From the NCBI RefSeq assembly GCF_006715025.1, contig NZ_VFMK01000001.1, positions 5,270,001 through 5,334,000 of the forward strand: a stretch of DNA of 64,000 bases, in the 5' to 3' direction. A program made the position numbers and the translations under genes. Shown here one piece after another: positions 7,514 through 16,811 of this stretch. Within the stretch, counting starts at the first letter, position 1. Every line of letters begins with the position of its first letter. The DNA comes from Serratia fonticola (GTDB lineage Bacteria; Pseudomonadota; Gammaproteobacteria; Enterobacterales; Enterobacteriaceae). The notes under the pieces are model-generated. The model did no database searches. It was given only the letters and a program-made list of their open reading frames with translations, and was not told the DNA's origin.

Positions 7514-9958
7514 ATGAATTTTTCAAGACGTGACTTTATCAAAACAGCGGGGGTGACCACCGGAACGCTGGCCCTGTCGTCTACCCTGCCCTTGCCTGCC
7601 TGGGCGGACGGCCCAACAGGAGAAGGCGTCCTGACCGCTTCACGCTGGGGGGCACTGTACGTTGAAGTAAAAGACGGGAAAGTCGTCTCCTCGAAAGGCG
7701 CGCTCCCGAAAACCGTGCCTAACTCACTGCAGCAAACCGCGCCGGATCAGGTACACACCAAAGCCCGGATCAAATATCCCATGGTGCGCAAAAGCTACCT
7801 GGAAAACCCAGGGAAAGCCGACAACAAGCGCGGCAGCGATCCGTTTGTACGCGTGAGCTGGGAGCAGGCACTGAAACTGATCCACGAGCAGCACAGCCGC
7901 ATCCGCGGCCAGTATGGCCCTTCATCCATTTTCGCGGGCTCTTACGGTTGGCGCTCGAGTGGTATTCTGCATAAGGCGCAAACGCTGCTCCAACGCTACA
8001 TGAGCATGGCGGGCGGCTACGCTGGCCATACCGGGGATTACTCCACGGGCGCAGCCCAGGTGATCATGCCGTATGTGGTCGGTTCGGTGGAGGTCTATGA
8101 GCAACAAACAACCTGGCCGATGGTATTGGAACACAGCCAGGTCGTGGTGCTCTGGGGGATGAACCCGATCAACACATTGAAAATCGCCTGGAGCAGCAGT
8201 GATGAGCAAGGGCTGGAATATCTTCACTTATTGAAGAAGTCTGGAAAAAGCGTCATTGCCATCGATCCGATGCGTTCGGAAACCATTGAGTTCTTCGGTG
8301 ATAATGCCACCTGGATAGCCCCCAATATGGGCACGGATGTGGCAATGATGCTGGGTATCGCCCACACTCTGGTCAAAAAAGATCTGCACGATAAAGCCTT
8401 CCTGGAGAAATATACGACCGGCTATCCTCAGTTCGAAGAATACCTGCTGGGCAAAAACGACAACACGGAGAAAACGGCCGCCTGGGCCGCTGAAATCAGT
8501 GGCGTACCCGCAGAGCAAATCGAAAAACTGGCGGAAATCTTTGCCGGCAATAAAACCATGATCATGGGGGGATGGGGGATCCAACGCCAGCAATACGGTG
8601 AGCAGAGACACTGGATGCTGGTGACCCTGGCGGCAATGCTCGGGCAGATTGGTACCGAAGGCGGCGGTTTTGGCTTCTCCTATCACTATTCTAACGGCGG
8701 TAACCCAACGCGTGTCGGCGGCGTTCTGCCTGCAATTTCCGCACAGGTGGAGGGGGGCTCCTCCGCAGGTAACGACTGGGCGGTATCCGATGCGGTGGTC
8801 AGTATTCCCGTTGCGCGTATTGTTGAAGCGCTGGAAAATCCGGGGGGGAAATACCAGCATAACGGTAAAGAACAAACCTTCCCGGATATCAAGATGATCT
8901 GGTGGGCTGGCGGTGCCAACTTCACACACCATCAGGATACCAATCGCCTCATTAAGGCCTGGCAAAAGCCTGAGTTGATCGTGATTTCTGAATGCTATTG
9001 GACGGCGGCGGCGAAACATGCGGACATCGTCCTGCCGATCACCACCTCATTCGAACGCAATGACCTGACCATGACCGGGGACTACAGTAACCAGCACCTG
9101 GTGCCGATGAAGCAGGTAATTGAACCACAGTTTGAATCGCGTCATGACTTTGATGTGTTTGCCGATCTGGCGGAAATGCTTAAGCCTGGTGGAAAAGCCG
9201 TTTACACCGAAGGTAAAGACGAGATGGGATGGTTGAAACAGTTTTATGATGTTGCCCAAAAAGCAGCCCGGGCCCAGCGTGTGGCCATGCCTGCGTTCAA
9301 CACCTTTTGGCAGCAGAACAAACTGATTGAGATGCGCCAAAATGAGAAGAATGACAAGTATGTTCGCTATGCGGATTTCCGCAACGATCCGGTAATGAAT
9401 CCTCTGGGCACCCCCAGCGGCAAGATCGAGATCTTCTCAAAAACCATCGAAGGATATCAGTATAAGGACTGCCCGCCACATGCATCGTGGATCGAGCCGG
9501 ATGAGTGGAAAGGCTCCGCCAATAAAGATCAGCTGCAATTACTGACGGCACATCCAGCCCATCGTCTGCACAGCCAGCTCAACTATGCCGAGCTTCGCAA
9601 AGAATACGCCGTGGCCGATCGCGAACCCGTCACCCTTCACCCGGATGACGCTAAAGCCAGAGGTATCGCCAATGGTGACGTGGTACGGGTATGGAACGAT
9701 CGCGGGCAGGTGTTGGTGGGTGCTCAGATCAGCGATGGCATCAAACCCGGTGTGATCTGTATCCATGAAGGCGCCTGGCCTGATTTGGAGAACGGCATCT
9801 GCAAGAACGGTGCGGCAAACGTGTTGACTGCCGATATACCGACATCCAGGTTGGCCAACGGCTGTGCGGGCAATTCCGCGCTGGTCTATGCCGAAAAATA
9901 CCAGGGTGAAGTGCCGAAACTGACCGCCTTTGACGAACCAGAGATCGTCTCTGCATAA
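7514..9958 (+). CDS. torZ: molybdopterin N-/S-oxide reductase TorZ
   Basis: Periplasmic bis-MGD enzyme that reduces trimethylamine N-oxide and related N- and S-oxides as terminal acceptors. The N-terminus carries a Tat signal (SRRDFIK, cleaved around PAWA), so it is exported folded with its cofactor. The probable Mo ligand serine is in Y-S177-T-G, and the C-terminal molydopterin dinucleotide-binding region (TAHPAHRLHSQLNY) is present. At 814 aa it compares with 809 for E. coli TorZ (BisZ), which it resembles along its length. AGGAGG precedes the ATG. The system-specific chaperone is not in the window. Confidence 0.94.
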   Translation: MNFSRRDFIKTAGVTTGTLALSSTLPLPAWADGPTGEGVLTASRWGALYVEVKDGKVVSSKGALPKTVPNSLQQTAPDQVHTKARIKYPMVRKSYLENPGKADNKRGSDPFVRVSWEQALKLIHEQHSRIRGQYGPSSIFAGSYGWRSSGILHKAQTLLQRYMSMAGGYAGHTGDYSTGAAQVIMPYVVGSVEVYEQQTTWPMVLEHSQVVVLWGMNPINTLKIAWSSSDEQGLEYLHLLKKSGKSVIAIDPMRSETIEFFGDNATWIAPNMGTDVAMMLGIAHTLVKKDLHDKAFLEKYTTGYPQFEEYLLGKNDNTEKTAAWAAEISGVPAEQIEKLAEIFAGNKTMIMGGWGIQRQQYGEQRHWMLVTLAAMLGQIGTEGGGFGFSYHYSNGGNPTRVGGVLPAISAQVEGGSSAGNDWAVSDAVVSIPVARIVEALENPGGKYQHNGKEQTFPDIKMIWWAGGANFTHHQDTNRLIKAWQKPELIVISECYWTAAAKHADIVLPITTSFERNDLTMTGDYSNQHLVPMKQVIEPQFESRHDFDVFADLAEMLKPGGKAVYTEGKDEMGWLKQFYDVAQKAARAQRVAMPAFNTFWQQNKLIEMRQNEKNDKYVRYADFRNDPVMNPLGTPSGKIEIFSKTIEGYQYKDCPPHASWIEPDEWKGSANKDQLQLLTAHPAHRLHSQLNYAELRKEYAVADREPVTLHPDDAKARGIANGDVVRVWNDRGQVLVGAQISDGIKPGVICIHEGAWPDLENGICKNGAANVLTADIPTSRLANGCAGNSALVYAEKYQGEVPKLTAFDEPEIVSA

Positions 9959-9960
9959 CC

Positions 9961-10010
9961 CCACAACTCCGTGGCTTTCGTGGAGCCCCTTCAAGGGCTC
10001 CACGTTGTGG
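9961..10010 (+). terminator. strong stem-loop after torZ
   Basis: A perfect 10-bp stem CGTGGAGCCC / GGGCTCCACG (9979-9988 with 9995-10004, loop CTTCAA), with an outer CCACAAC / GTTGTGG pairing at 9961-9967 and 10004-10010. There is no T-run, so termination strength is uncertain, but its position right after the torZ stop fits an operon end. Confidence 0.6.
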
Positions 10011-10112
10011 GTCGTCCCCTTCCTGGATCTCACATTCCTGAGAGTCCACATGCTATTATTCTGAAGCAATAGACGGCACAAAAACTCCGTTCGGTGTAAA
10101 AAGGAACTTAGC

Positions 10113-11348
10113 ATGACCGCCAGATTTCAAGTAACGAACGCGCCCCACCCTGCGCCAACCACCGCGAATTCTTCGCCCTTTTTGCGTCTTTTGCTGTGCC
10201 TGGCATTACCCCTCGGGGCCAGCACCGCAGCGCACGCCGCCGCTTTCGACTGTGCCAAAGCCACCAGCGACGTCGAACATGCTATCTGCAACAGCCCGGC
10301 ACTGAGCGACCTGGACGACAACCTGAACGACAATTATCAACTCGCCATGGCCAACCTGGATGGAGATCGGGCCGATGCATTGCGCTTAAGCCAACGGAGC
10401 TGGCTGAAACTGCGGGATACCTGCCAGAGTCAGGAAAGCTGCCTGAACGCGCTATTTATCCAACGCAGCGCGCAATTGCAGGATATCGCCAAACAGGCCG
10501 CGGCGAAACTCGACAATATCATCGCAAGCATCCCGGCAAATCCGGCCAACGCGGCACAACAGCTCCGGCAGTATCGTGGCCCGTTGGCGTCCGCCTGGCT
10601 GGTTTACCTGCATCAGTTTGAGCCAACCAGCAAGGTAACCAGCACCGAGGTCGACAACAGGCATCAAAATGCCGTTGCCGCCATGAACGACGATACCTTC
10701 GCGCAATCTGTGCTGCACGATATCGAGAACGATCCCAAGATCAGCCACGATCAGGCCGTACTGACCTTACTGCGTATGACCATTGAGCGAGCGGGCTACG
10801 AAAACCAGGATGGCCGCCCCTACGTGCATTGCTTCATCTTCAAACGCCAGGGCGAAGCGGCCTACGGAGCCTTTGGCGCACTGTATGGCTCCACACGCGA
10901 CACCCAGGCCCCTATCTGCCCGCCGCAGGGAAATCTGTTTGAACAACCGGCCTGGAAGCAGCTCAGCAAACTGTTGGCGCCTATCATTGCCAAGGCCAGT
11001 GAAAATGCCGGAACTATTCGATTTGCCAGCTACGCAGAATGGTCAATGTTCAAGTTACATGCCACCGTCTCCCCCGAGGACTTCCTCAACGCTACCCCGT
11101 CCGCCGAAATGAATAGCGATCCTGAACAGCAGATCCGCAGTTGGGCTGAAGAGAGCGTTTGGCCGCAAGCACAGCGGGAGCAGGTGCTCGCCGCCATCGA
11201 ACCGGCACAGTTGGCAACGATGGGCTGGCTGCAAACCGAAAAACATTTCTCAGCCAGTGATGCCGCCAAAGCGGCCAACGCGATAGTGAAACAGTGGTTG
11301 AGCGACAGAATGGACTTTATCGGAGAGATGAGCGGGCCGGAGGAGTGA
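10113..11348 (+). CDS. secreted LprI (DUF1311) domain protein
   Basis: A 411-aa exported protein. An N-terminal signal segment (about residues 22-43, LRLLLCLALPLGASTAAHA) is followed by a lysozyme-inhibitor LprI domain with its usual cysteines (FDCAKATSDVEHAICNS...RDTCQSQESCLNALFIQR, about residues 46-120). A long C-terminal region of unknown function follows, with further cysteine-bearing segments. AAGGAA lies 6 nt before the ATG. Lysozyme inhibition is known only for some family members, so the role here is not established. Confidence 0.75.
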   Translation: MTARFQVTNAPHPAPTTANSSPFLRLLLCLALPLGASTAAHAAAFDCAKATSDVEHAICNSPALSDLDDNLNDNYQLAMANLDGDRADALRLSQRSWLKLRDTCQSQESCLNALFIQRSAQLQDIAKQAAAKLDNIIASIPANPANAAQQLRQYRGPLASAWLVYLHQFEPTSKVTSTEVDNRHQNAVAAMNDDTFAQSVLHDIENDPKISHDQAVLTLLRMTIERAGYENQDGRPYVHCFIFKRQGEAAYGAFGALYGSTRDTQAPICPPQGNLFEQPAWKQLSKLLAPIIAKASENAGTIRFASYAEWSMFKLHATVSPEDFLNATPSAEMNSDPEQQIRSWAEESVWPQAQREQVLAAIEPAQLATMGWLQTEKHFSASDAAKAANAIVKQWLSDRMDFIGEMSGPEE

Positions 11349-11350
11349 TA

Positions 11351-11378
11351 AGTGCGGTGAGGAATCAGTCACCGCACT
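11351..11378. terminator. stem-loop between convergent genes
   Basis: A perfect 10-bp stem AGTGCGGTGA / TCACCGCACT around an 8-nt loop, in the 56-bp gap between the LprI gene and the convergent M20 operon. It is symmetric, so it could act on both transcripts, but no clear T-tract is seen. Confidence 0.6.
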
Positions 11379-11404
11379 CAATGTTGCCCGATAACACGAT
11401 GGGC

Positions 11405-12589
11405 TTAGAACGCATCCTGCTGCAGATAGCTCCAGGCGTACTGCGCGTACAGCTCGGCACCGGTTGCCATTACGTCTTCGTCAATATTGAAGCAGCCGTG
11501 GTGGTGTGCCCAGTCGGTGCCTTTCTCAGGATTGCCGCAGCCCAGTAACGCGAAGCAACCGGGGATATTCTCGATAAAGAAGCTGAAATCCTCGCCACCG
11601 GTCGTTGGTTTTTCGGCAAACAGCACCTCGTCGCCAAACGCTGACCGAACCACGGATTGAGCCAACAACGCACTGCGTTCTTCGTTGATCACCGGCAAGG
11701 TGCCATAGATATATTCCACTTCTGCCGTCGCGCCGTAAATGGCGGCAGTATGGTGCGCATAACGCTCAATCGCCGCCTTGATACGTTCACGGGCTGCGAC
11801 GTTAAAGCAGCGCACCGTGCCGTCCAGCAGCGCATTTTCGGCAATCACGTTAAACCGCGTGCCCACTTCCATACGCCCGATGGTGACGACCGCCGACTCG
11901 AGCGGAGAGGTTTCACGCGAGACGATCGCCTGCACATTCATCACGAAAGCGGAAGCGACGACCGCCGCATCCACGCAGGCTTCCGGCATCGAACCGTGGC
12001 CACCGCGCCCCTTGAACTTCACCTTCAGCAAATCGGCTGAAGCAAAGGTGGAACCCACATTGCAGGAGACTTTGCCCGAAGGGCTGGTGGTCCAGATATG
12101 CATACCAAACGCGTTATCCACGCCCTCGATCGCCCCTTGCTTCACCATTTCCCTGGCCCCCTGGGCAATCTCTTCCGCCGGTTGGAAAATCAGCCGCACA
12201 TTGCCACGCAGGCTCGCGCGGTTTTCATACAGCGCTTTGGCAGCGGTCAGTAACATCGCCGTATGGGCATCGTGCCCGCAGGCATGCATTTTGCCATCGG
12301 TTTGCGATTTGTAACTTAAGGCGTCATTCAGTTCCTGCACCGGCAACGCATCCATATCGGCGCGCAATGCCACGGTCTTGCCGGGCTGCCCACCGGTGAT
12401 TTCGGCGATCACCCCGGTTGGCGTCGTCAGGCGATAAGGAATGCCAATCTCATCCAGCGCCTGCGCCACCTTTTGCGTAGTACGCACCTCTTCCCAAGGC
12501 AGTTCTGGGTGGGCATGCAGATCGCGACGGAACGCAATCATGGCCTCCACGTGCGTTTTAATGGATTGCGCGATGGCATTATTGGTCAT
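11405..12589 (-). CDS. M20 family amidohydrolase (hippurate hydrolase/aminoacylase type)
   Basis: A 394-aa cytoplasmic metallohydrolase of the M20D type that removes acyl or aminoacyl groups from amino acids. Visible motifs: the RRDLHAHPELPWEE start typical of the family, RADMDALP, HACGHDAHTAM, the FQPAEE segment with the metal-bridging glutamate, and GGEDFSFF near the end. Its start overlaps the end of the upstream carbamoylase gene by 11 bp, implying coupled translation in a three-gene operon. The exact substrate cannot be read from sequence. Confidence 0.85.
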   Translation of the reverse strand: MTNNAIAQSIKTHVEAMIAFRRDLHAHPELPWEEVRTTQKVAQALDEIGIPYRLTTPTGVIAEITGGQPGKTVALRADMDALPVQELNDALSYKSQTDGKMHACGHDAHTAMLLTAAKALYENRASLRGNVRLIFQPAEEIAQGAREMVKQGAIEGVDNAFGMHIWTTSPSGKVSCNVGSTFASADLLKVKFKGRGGHGSMPEACVDAAVVASAFVMNVQAIVSRETSPLESAVVTIGRMEVGTRFNVIAENALLDGTVRCFNVAARERIKAAIERYAHHTAAIYGATAEVEYIYGTLPVINEERSALLAQSVVRSAFGDEVLFAEKPTTGGEDFSFFIENIPGCFALLGCGNPEKGTDWAHHHGCFNIDEDVMATGAELYAQYAWSYLQQDAF

Positions 12590-13829
12590 AGCAGGTTGCC
12601 TCTGTGATCTCTTTTACCGTTTGAAAAATTACGTCGATGCCTTTTTGAATTTGCGCATAGTCGGTCCACTCGTCGGGATGATGGCTCAAGCTATCTTTGC
12701 TCGGCACAAACACCAACCCGACCTCAGTGATCCCGGCAAAAATCATCGCATCATGTCCAGCACCGCTGACCATCGTCCGGTGGCGCAGGCCCAACGCTTC
12801 ACTGTGTTTTTGCAGCATGCGGTGAATACCGGCGTCTAAACGCGTGGGTTCCACCAGCAGCGGCTGTTCGATATGGCAGTGGATCCCCTGCCCGGCCTGT
12901 TGCTGGATGCAGGCTTTGGTTTGCTCTACCACCTGCTTCAGCTTATCCAGGCGTTTAGAACGGATATCGACGGTGAAAATCACTTTGCTCGGTATCACGT
13001 TGGCCCCGTTAGGGAACACCTGAATCTTCCCTATGGTCGCCACCGTCTCCTCCCCGGCCTGACGGGCAAAATCCCCTACCTGGGCGATAACCTGGCTGGC
13101 CGCAACCAACGTATCGTGGCGGCGATCCATCGGCGTGGTCCCTGCATGCCCGGCTTTACCGGTGATGGTCACCACCAACTGGGCGATGCCGACAATCACA
13201 TCCACCAGGCCCACATCAAGGGCCTGCTGTTCCAACACGGGCCCTTGCTCTATATGCAGCTCGATAAACGCCTTAAGGCTTTGTGGCGTTCGCACCACGC
13301 TGGCAACCTTATCAGCATCAAAACCCACCAACGCCATGCACTGTGCAGCCGAGCGCCCCTGGCTGTCGCGCAGGCGGTGCAGCTCTGCCGCATCCACGTT
13401 GCCCGCGATAGCGCTGGAGGCCAACAGGCCACGGCCAAAGCTGGCCCCTTCTTCTTCCACTAACGCCACTACTTCCAAAGGATAACGCGGGCGCAGCCGT
13501 TGCTCTTGAAACAGCCTGGCGACCTCCAGCCCCATCACTACCCCGGCCGGGCCATCAAAGGCCCCGCCGTGCGGCACGGAATCAAAATGGGACCCGATCA
13601 TTACTGAAGGCAGCGTGGGATCCCCTGCCTCGCTTTTGCCAAAGATATTGCCAATGGCATCCTCCCGCACGCTCAAGCCCGCCGCTTGCATCTGCGCTTT
13701 GATATAGTCACGCGCCTGCTGGCCCTGAGGGCTATAGCTCATGCGCGTCGTGCCTTCGCCCGGCGTGGCGGTAAACTCCGCCAGTTGTTCCAACTGCCGC
13801 TGAATACGTCCAACATTTGCATTGCTCAT
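12579..13829 (-). CDS. M20 Zn-dependent hydrolase, hydantoinase/carbamoylase family
   Basis: A 416-aa enzyme related to N-carbamoyl-L-amino-acid hydrolase, allantoate amidohydrolase and beta-ureidopropionase. Metal-site motifs: GSHFDSVPHGGAFDGPAGV (about 78-96), EEEGASFGRG, ELHIEQGP, then the dimerisation-domain GKAGHAGTTPM and the final GAGHDA. It is the middle gene of the operon, 3 nt after the permease gene. No hydantoinase or allantoinase is adjacent, so cleavage of an N-carbamoyl or similar amide is inferred from the family only. Confidence 0.85.
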   Translation of the reverse strand: MSNANVGRIQRQLEQLAEFTATPGEGTTRMSYSPQGQQARDYIKAQMQAAGLSVREDAIGNIFGKSEAGDPTLPSVMIGSHFDSVPHGGAFDGPAGVVMGLEVARLFQEQRLRPRYPLEVVALVEEEGASFGRGLLASSAIAGNVDAAELHRLRDSQGRSAAQCMALVGFDADKVASVVRTPQSLKAFIELHIEQGPVLEQQALDVGLVDVIVGIAQLVVTITGKAGHAGTTPMDRRHDTLVAASQVIAQVGDFARQAGEETVATIGKIQVFPNGANVIPSKVIFTVDIRSKRLDKLKQVVEQTKACIQQQAGQGIHCHIEQPLLVEPTRLDAGIHRMLQKHSEALGLRHRTMVSGAGHDAMIFAGITEVGLVFVPSKDSLSHHPDEWTDYAQIQKGIDVIFQTVKEITEATCYDQ

Positions 13830-13832
13830 ATT

Positions 13833-15053
13833 TTATCCTGCCATTGGCGTGATATAACCGACCATAATGCCCGCCAGCACTACTGACACCATCGTGACAG
13901 AAATAAACCCGCCGACCAGCATCGGTGCCAGCATATGGTGCGTCAGGATCTCACGCTCTTTCTCATCTTTGGTCAGCGCAGTGATCGCCTCATTGGTGAT
14001 GATGTAATCCGCCGGAAAACCATACATCGCGGTCAGAGAAATGGCGAACGCCATCTCCATGCTGACCCCCAGGCACTTACCCACCACCCAGGAAACAATA
14101 AACATCCCCACCACCGCAACGGCAATCAGCACCACCATCGGAAACACCAACCGCAGCAGCATCTCCGGCGTCGCTCTGTTCAGGGTGTCAAAGATAAACA
14201 GCATCAATCCCATCACCGCAAAGCCAAAGCCATTGGCCTTTTGTAGCGGTTGCTTCTCCAGAAAACCGAGCGTGGCAGCGATGACACCAAACAACAGGCA
14301 CAGCACAAACGGGCTGATGGTCACGACCGGGGCCAGCAGATGCGAGACCAGATAAGCCAGATACCCCACCAGAGCCAGACGCAGGAACTTGAAATAGCTG
14401 GTGTTGTAGTGGGCAGGGATCAGGCCAAACAGACGCGGCATTTTTTCTTCTGCGCTGACCGTGGTGGCCATTTTGTCCTCCGGGATTAACACGGCAGACT
14501 CATGCCATTCGCCGTTGCGATACTTTTGCAGCACGCGTTTGCCTTCCCGCTGCAGCATGATGGCGGTTAGCGGATAACCGGCAAATCCCTGCATCACATA
14601 AATCAGGATGGCAAACACCGACAGATCGACCAGACCTGCGCTAGCCGCACCTTTCGACATAATCAGCGCCGAAACGATACCCCCGACCAACGGTGGGATG
14701 GTGACGACCGCAGTGTTCTTATCAAACAACAGCATACAAGCCGCAAACACCGCCGCAATGATACCGCCGATCCCCGCCAGCGAGATCGCAATGGTTTTCC
14801 ATTGCCGCACCAGCTCCGGCACGGAAAGCAGCGTGCCCATATTGGTGATAAGCAGATACATCAGCATCACCGCCACCGTTGGCGTGATACCAGCCAGGCT
14901 GACGATATCTTTCGGGAAGAAAGTCCAGTAACCGAACAAAAACAGCACGGCACAGACAAACACTGAAGGGATCCAGGCCTTAGTCCGTACCGAAACCACA
15001 TCTCCCAGGTATAAAATCACCATAACAATCAAAAGTGCTAACATCTGTGACAT
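13833..15053 (-). CDS. multi-pass inner-membrane permease (glutamate-symporter-like)
   Basis: A 406-aa hydrophobic protein with about ten to eleven predicted membrane segments and a cytoplasmic loop around residues 165-215. Its style is that of Na+/glutamate (GltS-like) or related carboxylate symporters, but I could not place it in a defined family. As first gene of the operon with two M20 amidohydrolases, it probably imports their acylated or carbamoylated amino-acid substrate. The promoter lies in the divergent gap with the FAD oxidoreductase. Confidence 0.7.
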   Translation of the reverse strand: MSQMLALLIVMVILYLGDVVSVRTKAWIPSVFVCAVLFLFGYWTFFPKDIVSLAGITPTVAVMLMYLLITNMGTLLSVPELVRQWKTIAISLAGIGGIIAAVFAACMLLFDKNTAVVTIPPLVGGIVSALIMSKGAASAGLVDLSVFAILIYVMQGFAGYPLTAIMLQREGKRVLQKYRNGEWHESAVLIPEDKMATTVSAEEKMPRLFGLIPAHYNTSYFKFLRLALVGYLAYLVSHLLAPVVTISPFVLCLLFGVIAATLGFLEKQPLQKANGFGFAVMGLMLFIFDTLNRATPEMLLRLVFPMVVLIAVAVVGMFIVSWVVGKCLGVSMEMAFAISLTAMYGFPADYIITNEAITALTKDEKEREILTHHMLAPMLVGGFISVTMVSVVLAGIMVGYITPMAG

Positions 15054-15113
15054 AGAATATTCCCGTTCTTATATTTTTAAAAAATCCGTCTTCAACAGTT
15101 TAAATCACTAAAT

Positions 15114-15205
15114 ACTACGGCCAATACAGTTAACCCCTCGATAAACTTAAGCGTAAATAGGGCTTCTAACGCAGAGTAAAATGCCGTAGTTGAAATTTAC
15201 GCTTA
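15114..15205. promoter_or_regulatory. two interleaved inverted repeats in a divergent promoter region
   Basis: ACTACGGC (15114-15121) is repeated inverted as GCCGTAGT (15183-15190), and TAAGCGTAAAT (15148-15158) is repeated inverted as ATTTACGCTTA (15195-15205). The order A-B-A'-B' lies between the start codons of the permease operon and the FAD oxidoreductase gene. This is a likely composite operator for a shared regulator; the regulator is unknown. Confidence 0.55.
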
Positions 15206-15353
15206 TTTCGATACTAAACACCCATTAATGATATGACTAGAAATTAAATGAAAAAAATTCCGGTTAATGAAATTTACTGGTTCACACTGGATAAATGTTT
15301 TATAACTTTATTCAAATCCATTCATGGGTGAAATTCTTAAAAGGATGTTACGT

Positions 15354-16667
15354 TTGAAATATGCATCAGTGCCGTTAAATCAAAACCAAAATGGCTGGTT
15401 GAAAGAAGAGAGATTACCCACTGCCTTTCCTCCGTTGATTGGCGATGCCGATGCAGATTGGGTCGTGGTGGGCTCGGGCTTTGCCGGTGTCTCCTTCGCC
15501 AGAAGGCTGGCCAGCCTTGACCCCAGCCTGAAAATTATCGTCATCGACTCAGCCTGCGCGGCGGAAAGCTCATCGGCGAGAAATTCCGGCTTTATTATTG
15601 GTTTGCCGCATAATATCGGCAGTTCTACTGCGGAGCTAAAAAAAGCCCAATCCTATCGTTCTTTATTACAAGAAGGGATCAATCAATTAACAACACAGAT
15701 TGAGCAACACAAAATTGAATGCGAGTGGGAGAACGTCGGGAAATATCACTGCCAGGTTGATGCGACTAATGAACGAGTGCTGAAAGAATATACAGACAAT
15801 CTCGACCTGATGAATGAACCCTATCAAGTATTGGCGAAAGAAGCACTTTATCAAAAATTGGGGACGCATTTTTATAATAAAGGTATATACACTCCCAGTT
15901 CGATTCTGGTAAATCCGGCTAGCCTGATCGTTGGCCTGGCGCATAGCCTGCCGCAAAACGTGACGGTGTATAACCATACCCCGGTGATGGCAATCCGCCA
16001 CGGCACGGTCTCGCAGGTACTTACGCCTTATGGCACTCTCCGAGCGGCCAATGTCATGCTGGCCACCAATGCGCTCTCTAGAGAGTTAGCCCCCATCACC
16101 AGCCAGCAGGCCGCGATGGCGACCTTTGCCAGCATCACCGCGCCATTAACCCCGGAACAGCGCCAAAAACTTCCGGCCATGAGCAGTTGGGGGCTCACGC
16201 CGGTCAATGCGATTGCCGGGGCGACATTGCGTTATACCCAGGATCACCGCTTCCTGATCCGCCAGCACGTGACACCAGCCCTGCACGGCCGCATCACCGC
16301 AGCGCAAACTTATCAGGCAACCCAGTTGCACAAACAGATATTCCACAAGGTTTATCCGCAGTTGGGAGATGTGCCGCTGACCCGAACCTGGTCTGGCACC
16401 ATCAGCGTCACCCGCAATGGCGCGCCGGTGTGGGGAGCGTTGAAGAAAGGCATTTATACCGCAGGCGGCTGTAACGGTGCGGGGGTATCCAAACAGACCA
16501 TCGCCGGGACGTTACTGGCAGATTATGCACTGGGGCAGGACCATCCGTTGATCGGCGCCATGCAGGCACTCGGCAAAGCCAATTATCTGCCCCCCTCCCC
16601 GGTGCTGGATATCGCTATTGCTGTGTCATTGATGAAAGAACGTTATTTAGGACGGCACGAGATCTAG
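15354..16667 (+). CDS. FAD-dependent oxidoreductase, DAO/PuuB-like family
   Basis: A flavoenzyme of the D-amino-acid oxidase superfamily, the fold of gamma-glutamylputrescine oxidase. The dinucleotide-binding motif VVVGSGFAGVSFARRLA is near residues 37-53, followed by SSSARNSGFIIGLPHN, the flavin-proximal segment typical of PuuB-like enzymes, and a C-terminal YTAGGCNGAGVSKQTIAG FAD motif. I prefer the TTG at 15354, with AAGGA 8 nt before it. An in-frame ATG at 15324 lacks a ribosome site. Being divergent from the amidohydrolase operon, it may oxidise the released amine or amino acid (inference). Confidence 0.78.
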   Translation: MKYASVPLNQNQNGWLKEERLPTAFPPLIGDADADWVVVGSGFAGVSFARRLASLDPSLKIIVIDSACAAESSSARNSGFIIGLPHNIGSSTAELKKAQSYRSLLQEGINQLTTQIEQHKIECEWENVGKYHCQVDATNERVLKEYTDNLDLMNEPYQVLAKEALYQKLGTHFYNKGIYTPSSILVNPASLIVGLAHSLPQNVTVYNHTPVMAIRHGTVSQVLTPYGTLRAANVMLATNALSRELAPITSQQAAMATFASITAPLTPEQRQKLPAMSSWGLTPVNAIAGATLRYTQDHRFLIRQHVTPALHGRITAAQTYQATQLHKQIFHKVYPQLGDVPLTRTWSGTISVTRNGAPVWGALKKGIYTAGGCNGAGVSKQTIAGTLLADYALGQDHPLIGAMQALGKANYLPPSPVLDIAIAVSLMKERYLGRHEI

Positions 16668-16758
16668 CGTTTGCCTTCCTCTCTGGGGTTATCTTTTATA
16701 CACAACGATGAGGCAGAAGACGTTTAGCGACCGAAACTGAATACCGCTCCCCTCTCCG

Positions 16759-16777
16759 AGATGGGTATAAGAGACAG
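16759..16777 (+). other. near-perfect Tn5 mosaic-end (tagmentation adapter) sequence
   Basis: AGATGGGTATAAGAGACAG differs at one base (G for T) from the 19-bp synthetic mosaic end AGATGTGTATAAGAGACAG used in transposase-based library kits. The five bases before it also resemble the kit adapter, with one further mismatch. The hybrid mosaic end is an engineered sequence, so this may be residual adapter at an assembly join. It sits 35 bp from the left end of the duplicated fimbrial region. Confidence 0.6.
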
Positions 16778-16811
16778 CCTCCCATGAGATGAGGGGTCAC
16801 GAGGTTAAACC

